Source: Proteinivorax hydrogeniformans
Lineage (GTDB): Bacteria > Bacillota > Proteinivoracia > Proteinivoracales > Proteinivoracaceae
Assembly: GCF_040515995.1 (NCBI RefSeq)
Contig: NZ_CP159485.1
Coordinates: 2,294,001 to 2,358,000 of the forward strand
DNA: 64,000 bases
Reading direction: 5' to 3'
Part shown: positions 9,096 through 18,698 of the stretch, one piece after another
Layout: each line of letters opens with the position of its first letter
How positions within the stretch are numbered: the stretch's first letter is position 1
Translations under genes and position numbers: made by a program
Notes under the pieces: model-generated
Databases searched by the model: none
Seen by the model: only the letters and a program-made list of their open reading frames with translations
Told to the model about the DNA's origin: nothing

Positions 9096-10574
9096 GTGAA
9101 AATTGAAATGGATATGTATCAACAGATTCGCAAGCGATATCTAAACGGAGAGTCTCAAAGATCTATTGCAAAGAGTTTAGGCATCTCACGTCAATCGGTA
9201 AAAAAGTATTGTGACGGGTCAGCGCATCCAGAAAAAAGAAAGGAGTATAACAGAAGCCCAGTTAAAGTTACAAAAGAAGTAGAAGACTTTATCATAGGTT
9301 GTCTTAAGTCAGATGAAGAGGATAATATTAAAAAGCAAAAACATACTGCTAAACGCATATATGAACGACTTGTTGATGAGAAAGAATTTACAGGTGGTGA
9401 ATCAACTATACGAAATGCTGTAAAAAAACTACGTGCAGAACAGTTAGTTCCACCTCAAAGCAATGTTCCTCTATCATATGAGCCAGGTGAGGCAATTCAG
9501 ATAGACTGGGGCGAAGCCACAGCCTACCTCGATGATAAGAAAAGAAAATTGTATACTTTTTGCGCTAGGCTATGTTACAGCTGTGATATCTTTGTACAAG
9601 TCTTTAGAGCCGCCAATGAACAGGCTTTTTTAGAAGCGCAACAACGTATGTTTGATTTCTTTGGAGGAGTCCCCAGGCGAGTAATTTTTGATAATGCTAA
9701 AGTTGCAGTTAAAGAGGGTTTTGGAACCTATGCAAAACCACAAGATAAGTACTTTTCCTTCAGTGCCCATTATGCCTTTGAACTAGAGTTTTGTAACCCT
9801 GGTAAAGGAAACGAAAAGGGCCTTGTAGAAAACTTAGTTGGCTATTCTAGAAGAAATTTTTTAGTCCCTCTACCTAGGGTATCAAGTATAGAAGAGTTGA
9901 ATCAAAAGCTACTGGAAGATTGCTTAAAGTACAGAGAAAAGCACCATATCAAAGGTCGCTCGAATGCTGTAAATGTAATGTACCAAGAAGAAAAACAGTT
10001 TTTAAATCCGATTCCCCCGTACCGGTTTGATACAAGCAAAACTAAAATTGTTTCCGTTGATGATTACTCCACAGCTTGCTATGAAAGAAACTACTACTCT
10101 GTCCCTACCAAGTATTTAAGAAAGGATGTAACTGTAAAAGGCTACGGTAATGACATCCAAATTTTTTATCAGAATGAAGAAATAGCTACACATATAAGAA
10201 ACTACTACTCAGGAAAAACAGAGTATAAGTTAGAACATTACATAGACTTAATTGAAAGAAAACCACGCTCTGTTTTCAATGCTAAACCAGTTAAGCAAAA
10301 TGTTACTGAAGAGCTTTTAATATGGGGCAAACAACTCCCCGGTGGTAACAGAGAAATGGTTAAACTCCTTCGCCTATGTCTAGACTATGGCGAAGAATAT
10401 ATACTTAGCATTAAAGAGGCGATTCCTGGGCATATTGTGCCAACTGTTGATATGATTAGAGCCCATTTAAGCAAACCTGTAGACACCCCTGTATTGAATC
10501 TAAATAAAGAGATAGCTGTCGAGGAGGTAGATTTAAATAAATACGATAAAAAATATGGAATGGTGGTGCAATAA
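9096..10574 (+). CDS. istA: IS21 transposase IstA
   Basis: DDE transposase of the IS21 family. An N-terminal helix-turn-helix (GESQRSIAKSLGISRQSVKKY) is followed by an integrase core. Catalytic residues are visible as QIDWGE, IFDNAK and NEKGLVEN, so all three acidic positions are intact. I prefer the GTG at 9096, 9 bases after AGGAGG; the frame is open back to a TTG at 9087. istB follows directly (stop TAA, then ATG). It appears full length and functional. Confidence 0.93.
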   Translation: MKIEMDMYQQIRKRYLNGESQRSIAKSLGISRQSVKKYCDGSAHPEKRKEYNRSPVKVTKEVEDFIIGCLKSDEEDNIKKQKHTAKRIYERLVDEKEFTGGESTIRNAVKKLRAEQLVPPQSNVPLSYEPGEAIQIDWGEATAYLDDKKRKLYTFCARLCYSCDIFVQVFRAANEQAFLEAQQRMFDFFGGVPRRVIFDNAKVAVKEGFGTYAKPQDKYFSFSAHYAFELEFCNPGKGNEKGLVENLVGYSRRNFLVPLPRVSSIEELNQKLLEDCLKYREKHHIKGRSNAVNVMYQEEKQFLNPIPPYRFDTSKTKIVSVDDYSTACYERNYYSVPTKYLRKDVTVKGYGNDIQIFYQNEEIATHIRNYYSGKTEYKLEHYIDLIERKPRSVFNAKPVKQNVTEELLIWGKQLPGGNREMVKLLRLCLDYGEEYILSIKEAIPGHIVPTVDMIRAHLSKPVDTPVLNLNKEIAVEEVDLNKYDKKYGMVVQ

Positions 10575-11333
10575 ATGGGCGAAATAAATATTAATGAAGA
10601 GACAATTGCTTTATATGCAAAGCAACTGCGAGTTCCTACCTTCAATAGATATAAAGACGTAATTCGTCAGCTTGATAACAACAAGTCCTATGACGCTTTT
10701 CTCATTGAGCTTTTGAAAATGGAGGCAGAATCTAGAAGAGAAAGTAGCCAAAAACGCAAGATTAAAGCTGCTAAATTTCCATACATGAAAACATTAGACG
10801 AGTTAGACCTAAGCAGATATGAGCATGTGTCTGAAGCTTGTTTTCATGAACTTGGTACATGTGACTTTGTAAGAAAAAGACAAAACATCGTTATGATAGG
10901 AAACACTGGGCGAGGCAAAACTCATTTTTCTATAGCATTAGGAATAAAAGCTTGCATGCAAGGTATGAATGTTAAGTTTTATACTGCAGCCAATCTTTCT
11001 AATGAACTTATTGAGGCTACTGAGTATAAGCGCCTGTTAAAACTAGAAAAACAGCTGTCTAAAACAGACCTACTTATCATAGATGAAATGTCTTATTTAA
11101 CCTTTAACAGACATCAGTCTGAACTGCTATTTAAGGTTGTAGCAGATCGTGCTGAAAAGCGAAGTGTAATAGTATCCACTAACTTTAAGTTTTCAGAATG
11201 GACGAAGCTATTTGAAAATGAAACAATGGTATCTGCGCTTGTTGATAGACTTACATTTCGCTCTCACGTACTAAATATGAACGGAACCTCATATCGCGAT
11301 GAGTACTCTGGTGAGCCCTATGTGTTAGGATAG
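10575..11333 (+). CDS. istB: IS21 helper ATPase IstB, 3' end altered by IS insertion
   Basis: AAA+ helper of IS21 transposition, related to DnaC. Walker A GNTGRGKTH and Walker B LLIIDEMSYL are intact. The last five codons (PYVLG) and the stop codon come from the left end of the nested IS3-type element. Without the insertion the frame would read ...YSGEQI and stop. The change is tiny, so IstB may still work. Confidence 0.92.
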   Translation: MGEININEETIALYAKQLRVPTFNRYKDVIRQLDNNKSYDAFLIELLKMEAESRRESSQKRKIKAAKFPYMKTLDELDLSRYEHVSEACFHELGTCDFVRKRQNIVMIGNTGRGKTHFSIALGIKACMQGMNVKFYTAANLSNELIEATEYKRLLKLEKQLSKTDLLIIDEMSYLTFNRHQSELLFKVVADRAEKRSVIVSTNFKFSEWTKLFENETMVSALVDRLTFRSHVLNMNGTSYRDEYSGEPYVLG

Positions 11334-11396
11334 TTGTCGTATAAGAAAATTAATGCAATAATGAAGTTACGACACTAAACCTAAGGAGATAAAATT

Positions 11397-11897
11397 ATGT
11401 CAAAATCTAAAAGTAAGCACTACTCTAAAGAGTTTATTGAGTCCGTATTAAAAAGACTTGAGCCCCCTTCAAATGACACCGTTACTGCTATTGCAGCAGA
11501 GCTGGGCATTCCCAAAACAACCATTTATACATGGGTGAAAAGAAACAATAAAACTCTATCATCTCGCAAACCTCAAAATAGGTGGAACTCAGAAGATAAA
11601 TTCCAAATAGTATTAGAAACAGCAGCTTTAAGTGAAGCTGAGCTAGCCGATTACTGCCGACGTAAAGGTATATACCTTGAAGATATAAAGCGTTGGAAAG
11701 AGCAATGTTTAAAGGCAAACCAAGGTGAAACACAGGACTACCAAAAGACTAAAAGTGAGTTAAAGGAAGAAAAGGAAAAAGCAAAAGAATTAAAAAAGCA
11801 GCTTAGACAAAAAGAGAAGGCACTGGCAGAAACGGCTGCATTACTAGTATTAAGAAAAAAAGCAGACGCGATTTGGGGGGACCCCGAGGAAGACTGA
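11397..11897 (+). CDS. IS3-type transposase OrfA (copy 1)
   Basis: A 166-residue DNA-binding protein with two helix-turn-helix regions: VTAIAAELGIPKTTIYTWVK at about 30-49 and a second around 58-100. A long charged coiled coil follows (KSELKEEKEKAKELKKQL). In IS3 elements OrfA binds the ends, and the active transposase is the OrfAB fusion made by frameshifting. Its end overlaps orfB by 25 bases in the -1 frame at a run of six G (11875-11880). The protein is identical to the copy at 15714. Confidence 0.9.
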   Translation: MSKSKSKHYSKEFIESVLKRLEPPSNDTVTAIAAELGIPKTTIYTWVKRNNKTLSSRKPQNRWNSEDKFQIVLETAALSEAELADYCRRKGIYLEDIKRWKEQCLKANQGETQDYQKTKSELKEEKEKAKELKKQLRQKEKALAETAALLVLRKKADAIWGDPEED

Positions 11898-12958
11898 TCA
11901 GTAGCTCAGATCGCGTAAAAGCAGTAGAACTGATCGATGAAGCAAGAATAAATGGTGCAAGGTTAGCCCCTGCATGTGAAGTATTAAGTATCAGCGTGCG
12001 TACCTATCAAAGATGGACTAAGGAAAAAGGGAAGATCAAAGAAGATAAAAGACCTTCAGCTAAACGCCCCACTCCTAAAAACAAGCTAACAGATGAAGAA
12101 CGCCAAGAAATAATAAAAACAGCAAATAATCCTAAGTATGTCGACTTACCTCCATCACAAATAGTTCCTAAGCTGGCAGACGAAGGCAAATATTTGGCAT
12201 CTGAATCAACAATTTACAGGGTTTTAAAAGAAGAAAAAATGGATGCTCACCGAGGAAGGGCCAAAAAACCCACAAAAAGGGAGCCTCCTACTCATGTAGC
12301 TACTTCCCCTAATAAAATATGGACTTGGGATATAACATGGCTAAACTCTGCTGTTAAAGGTAGTTTCTATAAGTTATACCTTATAATAGATATGTTTAGC
12401 AGATTAATTGTAGCCTATGAAGTATGGGAGTCAGAGAAAGCAGAATATGCTGAAAGACTTATTAAAAAAGCAACATTGTCTCAAAAGATTTCAGGTCGAC
12501 CTTTAGTACTACACTCCGATAATGGCAGCCCAATGAAAGCAGCAACATTTCAGGCCACACTTGAAAAACTAGGTATTCAAAGCTCTTTTTCCCGTCCAAG
12601 AGTTAGTAATGACAACCCTTACTCCGAATCGCTCTTTAAGACCATGAAGTATCGCCCAGCATACCCTTATAAAGGTTTTAAAAGCATAGAGGAAGCAAGA
12701 AATTGGGTTAAAGAATTTGTTAGATGGTATAACTATGAACACTTACATAGTGGCTTAAAATTTGTTACACCTTACCAAAGACACTATGGAATTGATGTTA
12801 ATATAGTAGAAAAAAGAATCAGGATCTATGAGCATGCAAGGAAAAAGCACCCAGAGAGGTGGTCTAAAAATATCAGAGATTGGTCATTACCCGAATATGT
12901 TTCTCTAAACCCTATAAAAGACATACAGTTTAAAAATACTATAGATCATGTAGATTAG
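11873..12958 (+). CDS. IS3-type transposase OrfB, DDE integrase (copy 1)
   Basis: The catalytic half of the transposase. After an HTH_21-like region the integrase core shows all three catalytic positions: WDIT, HSDNG and NPYSESLFKTMKY. It is probably made as an OrfAB fusion by a -1 shift on the G run; the nominal first codon TTG has no clear ribosome site. It is identical in protein sequence to the copy at 16190, which means recent transposition. Confidence 0.92.
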   Translation: MGGPRGRLISSSDRVKAVELIDEARINGARLAPACEVLSISVRTYQRWTKEKGKIKEDKRPSAKRPTPKNKLTDEERQEIIKTANNPKYVDLPPSQIVPKLADEGKYLASESTIYRVLKEEKMDAHRGRAKKPTKREPPTHVATSPNKIWTWDITWLNSAVKGSFYKLYLIIDMFSRLIVAYEVWESEKAEYAERLIKKATLSQKISGRPLVLHSDNGSPMKAATFQATLEKLGIQSSFSRPRVSNDNPYSESLFKTMKYRPAYPYKGFKSIEEARNWVKEFVRWYNYEHLHSGLKFVTPYQRHYGIDVNIVEKRIRIYEHARKKHPERWSKNIRDWSLPEYVSLNPIKDIQFKNTIDHVD

Positions 12959-13015
12959 CTTTACAATCTAACAAGGTAATTCGTAAAACTTTTTAATTTT
13001 AATGCGACAACTTTC

Positions 13016-13044
13016 TTGACAAACACCGTGAGCAAATATAATAT
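13016..13044 (+). promoter_or_regulatory. Hybrid promoter at the IS right end
   Basis: The IS end supplies an outward TTGACA (13016-13021). The flanking IS21 DNA supplies TAATAT (13039-13044) at a 17-base spacing. It points toward the 3' end of selO, so it could make antisense RNA. Confidence 0.5.
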
Positions 13045-13343
13045 TTTATTATAATAAATTTTTAGGAAATGCTCACAAGGTATTTCCTAAAATTAGGCTA
13101 GTAGTGGTAAACTTTTTCGTTAGCGCCGCTGGTAAACAAATTCGATAGCGGGTGGTAAAGAAATTCATTGACATTCGCATTCAAAGGGCATGTTCCAAAT
13201 CTGGTTTGCAGTGCTCTGCTTTGTGATACCCCTGAATGTAGGATGTGAAAGGTGTGAGGTTTGTAAAATATGATGTTTTAGAAATAACTCCGCGGGAGAT
13301 GAGGTCAGTGGCTAGTCGGTACAGGTTGAAATGGTCGGCGCTT

Positions 13344-14816
13344 TTAAGTGCCACAGAAGGTTCGATATGGCATCTTAGATGGTGGAGGTGGTTTTGTGTA
13401 CTCTTCATGTTGAGATGAATGAGCATAAGGGGTTGCAAGCACTTTTAAAAGTCTATCCATGACGCTATAATCCTCTTGTTCTACTGCTGCCTCTAGCGCT
13501 TCTTCCACTTGGTGATTGCGAGGAATTACACCGGGGTTACTGTCTTTCATTAGCTGCTTGACCTCTGAGTGCGATGTATTTTGTCTTTGTAGCCTATTTA
13601 ACCATAACTGATGCCAACTAGCAAACTCTTTACTATCAAATATTTCCACCCCTTCTAGCCTATCAAATGTCAACGCTCGGAATGTATTAGTATAGTCAGC
13701 ACCATAGCTATGCATTATACTAAGAAGGCTTTCGATAAGACTTTCATCGTCTGGTTCTTGATTGAAGATGCCCAGCTTTGCCCTCATTTTGTTTATCCTA
13801 TTGCAATGATAAAGCTTTGTAAAATCAGATATAGCATCTTCAGCTATTTTGATGGCTTGTTCTTTGTCGTCATGTAGTAGCGGCAAAAGAGTTTCTGCAA
13901 AACGCGCTAAATTCCATGCAGCTATAGTAGGCTGGTTTTCGTAAGCATAGCGCCCCTGCCTATCAATTGAGCTAAATACCGTATCAGGGTCATATTCATC
14001 CATAAAGGCACACGGGCCATAGTCAATAGTCTCGCCACAAATACTGACGTTGTCAGTGTTCATAACGCCGTGTATAAAGCCTACCCCTTGCCATTTTGCA
14101 ATTAACAATGCTTGACGTTTTACTACTTCCTCAAGTAACCCGATATAAGGATTAGAACCTTGCGTTACGTCAGGGAAGTGTCTTGCTATTGTATAGTCTG
14201 CTAACGCTCTTAAATCCGAGTTATTACCCCAATTTGCAGCGTATTGAAAGGTGCCGACCCGTAAGTGGCTAGCAGCTACTCTTGTTAAAATAGCACCTGG
14301 AAGTGGTTTTTCACGAATTATTGTTTCTCCAGTGGTAACTACTGCTAGACTTCGTGTCGTTTCAATTCCCAGAGCATACATTGCTTCGCTTATAATATAT
14401 TCTCGCAACATTGGACCAAGAGTGGCTCTGCCGTCCCCGCCACGGGAGTAAGGGGTTTTACCAGCACCTTTTAGCTGAATATCATACCTCTTGCCTGCTA
14501 AAGTAAGCTGTTCACCTAAAAGTATAGCGCGACCATCCCCTAACATAGTAAAATGTCCAAATTGATGTCCTGCGTAGGCCTGGGCTAAGGGTAAAGCCTC
14601 TTTAGGAATCTTATTTCCAACAAATAAGTCTACATAATCCTCTTTTGTAAACTTTTTATCTAAACCAAGAAAGTGTGCTAGCTTAGCATTAAATATAACC
14701 AACTTTGGCGCACGTACGATAGTTGGCTTTACTTTAGTATAAAATAAATTTGGTAATTTAACATAGCTATTTTCTAAGTTCCAACCTCGGTTAGTTGTTG
14801 ATTTTTTATCTGTCAT
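13344..14816 (-). CDS. selO: SelO/YdiU family protein AMPylator
   Basis: A 490-residue SelO pseudokinase-fold enzyme. Family members transfer AMP from ATP to protein Ser/Thr/Tyr residues, with roles in redox balance. Conserved blocks: [17 protein letters not shown] (about 81-98), [17 protein letters not shown] (about 115-131) and [19 protein letters not shown] (about 254-272). It ends YRTFCGT, the usual Cys-containing C-terminus (selenocysteine in some lineages). It is full length. The IS21 element ends about 170 bases beyond its stop codon. Confidence 0.93.
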   Translation of the reverse strand: MTDKKSTTNRGWNLENSYVKLPNLFYTKVKPTIVRAPKLVIFNAKLAHFLGLDKKFTKEDYVDLFVGNKIPKEALPLAQAYAGHQFGHFTMLGDGRAILLGEQLTLAGKRYDIQLKGAGKTPYSRGGDGRATLGPMLREYIISEAMYALGIETTRSLAVVTTGETIIREKPLPGAILTRVAASHLRVGTFQYAANWGNNSDLRALADYTIARHFPDVTQGSNPYIGLLEEVVKRQALLIAKWQGVGFIHGVMNTDNVSICGETIDYGPCAFMDEYDPDTVFSSIDRQGRYAYENQPTIAAWNLARFAETLLPLLHDDKEQAIKIAEDAISDFTKLYHCNRINKMRAKLGIFNQEPDDESLIESLLSIMHSYGADYTNTFRALTFDRLEGVEIFDSKEFASWHQLWLNRLQRQNTSHSEVKQLMKDSNPGVIPRNHQVEEALEAAVEQEDYSVMDRLLKVLATPYAHSSQHEEYTKPPPPSKMPYRTFCGT

Positions 14817-15002
14817 TTTATCCCCTTTCTTTGCTCAATATTTATATTAAGTATTCCCTTTTAACCAAAACAAAAATCACCTATTTAAGCTACACTACGC
14901 TGCGATAAAAATTTGCGTTTTTTATTATAACTAGTTTTAATTCTAAACTTGATAGTTTATAATGTTAAAGTAGCTTTTTCTAATTTAAGGGAGGGATTAT
15001 TA

Positions 15003-15488
15003 GTGGACTTTAAAAGGCCAAAGGAAAGGATACATCCAAAGGCAGTTAAAGCCTGGAGAGTTAATGGTAGTTGTTCTTTTTTAATCTACTTGTTAATGGT
15101 TATAGGGTACTTAATAGTTTCAAATGTATTTGGGCCTTTTCCTAAAATTATTTTATGGATAGCAATCGGGTTAGCACTTATCATAGGATTTTTAAAGATT
15201 TTAGTTATTCCTTCAATACGAATGCGCTATTGGTGCTATGAAATTAGAGAGCATGAGGTTGATATCCAAAGTGGGTTAATAGTTATTCAGCGAAGTCTTA
15301 TCCCCATGGCTAGGATTCAGCATATAGATACGGAGCAAGGTCCTATTCTAAGGTACTTTAAGCTAGCAACTCTTTCTATTTCTACAGCTGGAACTACTCA
15401 TAAAATTCCTGCTCTCAAAATGGAAACAGCTTTAAAACTAAGAGATCAAATTTCAGCATTGGCGAGGATTAGTAATGAAGAAGTTTAG
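15003..15488 (+). CDS. YdbS-like PH-domain membrane protein
   Basis: About 161 residues: two N-terminal helices (SFLIYLLMVIGYLIVS; IILWIAIGLALIIGF), then one bacterial PH (bPH2) domain with the hallmark IRMRYWCYEIREHEVDIQSG. I chose GTG 15003 because GGGAGGG lies 7 bases upstream; the frame is open from 14949. Family proteins pair with YdbT, and in Bacillus YdbS/YdbT are linked to resistance to certain antimicrobials. The downstream ydbT-like gene overlaps its end by 14 bases and is broken by an IS. Confidence 0.85.
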   Translation: MDFKRPKERIHPKAVKAWRVNGSCSFLIYLLMVIGYLIVSNVFGPFPKIILWIAIGLALIIGFLKILVIPSIRMRYWCYEIREHEVDIQSGLIVIQRSLIPMARIQHIDTEQGPILRYFKLATLSISTAGTTHKIPALKMETALKLRDQISALARISNEEV

Positions 15489-15632
15489 TCCCGAAAGACC
15501 TCACCCAATTATTATATTCACTGGTTTTTTGCGACACATTAAGGATTTGATATTTCCAATTATTTTAGTTTTCTTTTTGCAAATAAGATCCACTTCATTA
15601 CTTAAAAGTAGTTATACCGCTTATATAGTCAT
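15475..15632 (+). pseudogene. ydbT-like gene, 5' part (split by IS)
   Basis: ATG 15475 overlaps the end of the ydbS-like gene. It reads MKKFSPERPHPIIIFTGF, then a helix, and runs 52 codons to ...TAYIV, where the IS begins. The RPHPIIIFTGFLRHIKDLI start is typical for YdbT. When the IS and one TCAT copy are removed the frame continues exactly into the part at 17346, giving about 489 residues, the normal YdbT length. Confidence 0.85.
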
Positions 15633-15713
15633 CCCTATGTGTTAGGATAGTTGTCGTATAAGAAAATTAATGCAATAATGAAGTTACGACACTAAACCTA
15701 AGGAGATAAAATT

Positions 15714-16214
15714 ATGTCAAAATCTAAAAGTAAGCACTACTCTAAAGAGTTTATTGAGTCCGTATTAAAAAGACTTGAGCCCCCTTCAAATGACACCGTT
15801 ACTGCTATTGCAGCAGAGCTGGGCATTCCCAAAACAACCATTTATACATGGGTGAAAAGAAACAATAAAACTCTATCATCTCGCAAACCTCAAAATAGGT
15901 GGAACTCAGAAGATAAATTCCAAATAGTATTAGAAACAGCAGCTTTAAGTGAAGCTGAGCTAGCCGATTACTGCCGACGTAAAGGTATATACCTTGAAGA
16001 TATAAAGCGTTGGAAAGAGCAATGTTTAAAGGCAAACCAAGGTGAAACACAGGACTACCAAAAGACTAAAAGTGAGTTAAAGGAAGAAAAGGAAAAAGCA
16101 AAAGAATTAAAAAAGCAGCTTAGACAAAAAGAGAAGGCACTGGCAGAAACGGCTGCATTACTAGTATTAAGAAAAAAAGCAGACGCGATTTGGGGGGACC
16201 CCGAGGAAGACTGA
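15714..16214 (+). CDS. IS3-type transposase OrfA (copy 2)
   Basis: Identical 166-residue protein to the OrfA at 11397: two helix-turn-helix regions and a charged coiled coil, ending in the -1 frame overlap with OrfB at a run of six G. Confidence 0.9.
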   Translation: MSKSKSKHYSKEFIESVLKRLEPPSNDTVTAIAAELGIPKTTIYTWVKRNNKTLSSRKPQNRWNSEDKFQIVLETAALSEAELADYCRRKGIYLEDIKRWKEQCLKANQGETQDYQKTKSELKEEKEKAKELKKQLRQKEKALAETAALLVLRKKADAIWGDPEED

Positions 16215-17275
16215 TCAGTAGCTCAGATCGCGTAAAAGCAGTAGAACTGATCGATGAAGCAAGAATAAATGGTGCAAGGTTAGCCCCTGCATGTGAAGTA
16301 TTAAGTATCAGCGTGCGTACCTATCAAAGATGGACTAAGGAAAAAGGGAAGATCAAAGAAGATAAAAGACCTTCAGCTAAACGCCCCACTCCTAAAAACA
16401 AGCTAACAGATGAAGAACGCCAAGAAATAATAAAAACAGCAAATAATCCTAAGTATGTCGACTTACCTCCATCACAAATAGTTCCTAAGCTGGCAGACGA
16501 AGGCAAATATTTGGCATCTGAATCAACAATTTACAGGGTTTTAAAAGAAGAAAAAATGGATGCTCACCGAGGAAGGGCCAAAAAACCCACAAAAAGGGAG
16601 CCTCCTACTCATGTAGCTACTTCCCCTAATAAAATATGGACTTGGGATATAACATGGCTAAACTCTGCTGTTAAAGGTAGTTTCTATAAGTTATACCTTA
16701 TAATAGATATGTTTAGCAGATTAATTGTAGCCTATGAAGTATGGGAGTCAGAGAAAGCAGAATATGCTGAAAGACTTATTAAAAAAGCAACATTGTCTCA
16801 AAAGATTTCAGGTCGACCTTTAGTACTACACTCCGATAATGGCAGCCCAATGAAAGCAGCAACATTTCAGGCCACACTTGAAAAACTAGGTATTCAAAGC
16901 TCTTTTTCCCGTCCAAGAGTTAGTAATGACAACCCTTACTCCGAATCGCTCTTTAAGACCATGAAGTATCGCCCAGCATACCCTTATAAAGGTTTTAAAA
17001 GCATAGAGGAAGCAAGAAATTGGGTTAAAGAATTTGTTAGATGGTATAACTATGAACACTTACATAGTGGCTTAAAATTTGTTACACCTTACCAAAGACA
17101 CTATGGAATTGATGTTAATATAGTAGAAAAAAGAATCAGGATCTATGAGCATGCAAGGAAAAAGCACCCAGAGAGGTGGTCTAAAAATATCAGAGATTGG
17201 TCATTACCCGAATATGTTTCTCTAAACCCTATAAAAGACATACAGTTTAAAAATACTATAGATCATGTAGATTAG
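16190..17275 (+). CDS. IS3-type transposase OrfB (copy 2)
   Basis: Identical 361-residue DDE integrase to the one at 11873, with WDIT, HSDNG and NPYSESLF positions intact. Both copies look competent, so either could mobilise the other. Confidence 0.92.
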   Translation: MGGPRGRLISSSDRVKAVELIDEARINGARLAPACEVLSISVRTYQRWTKEKGKIKEDKRPSAKRPTPKNKLTDEERQEIIKTANNPKYVDLPPSQIVPKLADEGKYLASESTIYRVLKEEKMDAHRGRAKKPTKREPPTHVATSPNKIWTWDITWLNSAVKGSFYKLYLIIDMFSRLIVAYEVWESEKAEYAERLIKKATLSQKISGRPLVLHSDNGSPMKAATFQATLEKLGIQSSFSRPRVSNDNPYSESLFKTMKYRPAYPYKGFKSIEEARNWVKEFVRWYNYEHLHSGLKFVTPYQRHYGIDVNIVEKRIRIYEHARKKHPERWSKNIRDWSLPEYVSLNPIKDIQFKNTIDHVD

Positions 17276-17345
17276 CTTTACAATCTAACAAGGTAATTCG
17301 TAAAACTTTTTAATTTTAATGCGACAACTTTCTTGACAAACACCG

Positions 17346-18661
17346 TCATTGGTTTTCTGCTTTTTAACTTGATTTTTAGCATTTTAAAGTGGTACTTTTT
17401 TAAGTACTCATATTCCAATGGATTACTGCACATAAGGTCAGGAGTTTTTATCAAAAAAGAACGCTTTATTAAAAAAGAAAGAGTTCAAACTATAAAAAAT
17501 AAAGCTGGAATTCTTTTGAGGATCTTTGGCCTTGTAACGTTACAGATTGAGACTGCGGGAGGTTATGTAGTTCCAGAGGTCTTCATTGAAGCTATAGATA
17601 AAGATAAAGCTGAATACATCCGTAGCGCTTTAAGGGGAGAAGATGTCGATGCTTCCGATTCTGGTGCTGAACCTAAAAATGAACTCAGCAGTCAAAATAC
17701 CTGGAAGGTAAGTTATAAAAGACTAGTTATTGCGGGTATGACTTCCGGGGGTATTGGCGTCATATTTTCGTTGTTAGCAGTAATCTTTGGTCAGGGTATG
17801 GCTTTTCTCCCCGAAAGGTTTATTGATTCTATGTTTAAGACCTTTCAAAACACACATATTAACTTACTAATTCTACTAATATTGATTGTCTTCATTATAT
17901 CCTGGGTAGTTTCCATTCTCCGTTTTGTTATTTCATATGGAGAGTTTACAATCACGAAAACTGGCGATGAAATACAAATCACCCGTGGGTTAATTGAACA
18001 AAAGCAACTTACTCTAAAAAATCATAGAATACAGGCTATTCGAATAGAGGAAGGCCTTTTAAGGCAACCTCTAGGCTACGCACTAATTCAAGTGGAAGTG
18101 GCGGGTGGGGGGTCAGAAGATAACGGTTTTAAGACTATTTTACACCCTATGCTAAAACGAGAAGAATTACAGCTTTTTCTAAACTTTGTTACTCCCGAAA
18201 GAACTTTCTCTACTGACTATATTCGTCTTCCTAAAAAATCATTGAGGCGTTATCTGTTACGGGCCACTTTGCCTCTTGTACCACTTTTTTTACTTTTCTA
18301 TTTTGTCCCCTTTGTATGGATTTGGGTTGGTTTTATAATATTTTTTGTATCTGGTTATTTGGGTTACCTCCGTTATAAAGACGGCGGCTTTAAGCTATTA
18401 AATCAAGAGCTCATTTTGCGCTATAGAATTATTTCAAGAACTACGGTGTTAATTAAAAAAACACAAGTTCAATCTATGCAACTTAAAACTAATTTTATCC
18501 AAAAGCGAAAAAACCTCACCACAGTTAGCGCATCTGTGCTATCGGCTCTTTTAAGTACAACCTTTACATTAAAGGATATTAATCATAAATCGGGTAAAGA
18601 ATTATGGCTTTGGCTTTCAAAAAGTATAGAGGATGAAAAAAAACAGAGCAGCAGCGTCTAA
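17346..18661 (+). pseudogene. ydbT-like PH-domain gene, 3' part
   Basis: Remainder of the ydbT-like gene after the IS. It holds three bPH2-type PH domains separated by helix pairs, with recurring patterns such as RVQTIKNKAGILLRIFGLVTLQ (split across this text), HRIQAIRIEEGLLRQPLGYA and KKTQVQSMQLKTNF. The frame is intact to TAA at 18661. It is open from a TTG within the IS end (17333), but that TTG is part of the TTGACA box and has no ribosome site, so it is an unlikely start. Function is probably lost unless the fragment is re-initiated. Confidence 0.85.
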
Positions 18662-18686
18662 TTATACGCTGTGTGCTCTTTTTCTT
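18645..18686 (+). terminator. Terminator overlapping the ydbT stop
   Basis: AGAGCAGCAGCGT pairs with ACGCTGTGTGCTCT (one bulge), followed by TTTTTCTTTTT. The left arm lies in the last codons. Confidence 0.8.
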
Positions 18687-18698
18687 TTTAGTGTATAT

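Larger units (their letters stand above)
11316..13028 (+). mobile_element. IS3-type insertion sequence, copy 1
   Basis: About 1713 bp, matching copy 2 at 15633-17345 in length and in the translated proteins. It starts CCCTATGTG and ends AACACCG. The imperfect terminal inverted repeats share GTTGTCG at the same distance (17 bases) from each end. The flanks show a 4-bp duplication TGAG (11312-11315 and 13029-13032); because GT is shared, 3-5 bp is formally possible. It is inserted in the last codons of istB. Confidence 0.9.
8978..13173 (+). mobile_element. IS21-family element with a nested IS3-type copy
   Basis: istA and istB are flanked by ends that start TGTAAATG (8978) and, inverted, TGTCAATG (13166-13173). 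Both ends carry internal TTTACCAC-type repeats, as is usual in IS21 elements. The 8-mer ATTCAAAG lies directly outside the left end (8970-8977) and 5 bases outside the right TGT (13179-13186), so the duplication or exact right end is uncertain. The IS3-type element at 11316-13028 sits inside it. Confidence 0.8.
15633..17345 (+). mobile_element. IS3-type insertion sequence, copy 2
   Basis: Same length and ends as copy 1 and identical encoded proteins. It is flanked by TCAT (15629-15632 and 17346-17349), a 4-bp target duplication. It is inserted in the ydbT-like gene in sense orientation. Confidence 0.92.

Noticed and set aside
13181-13438. Minus-strand ORF overlapping the selO 3' end
   Set aside because: It lies out of frame with selO, has no ribosome site and no recognisable motif.
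17333-17347. TTG at 17333 as the true start of a 442-residue PH-domain protein
   Set aside because: The codon belongs to the IS right-end TTGACA, has no ribosome site, and the natural 5' end of the gene is found intact at 15475.
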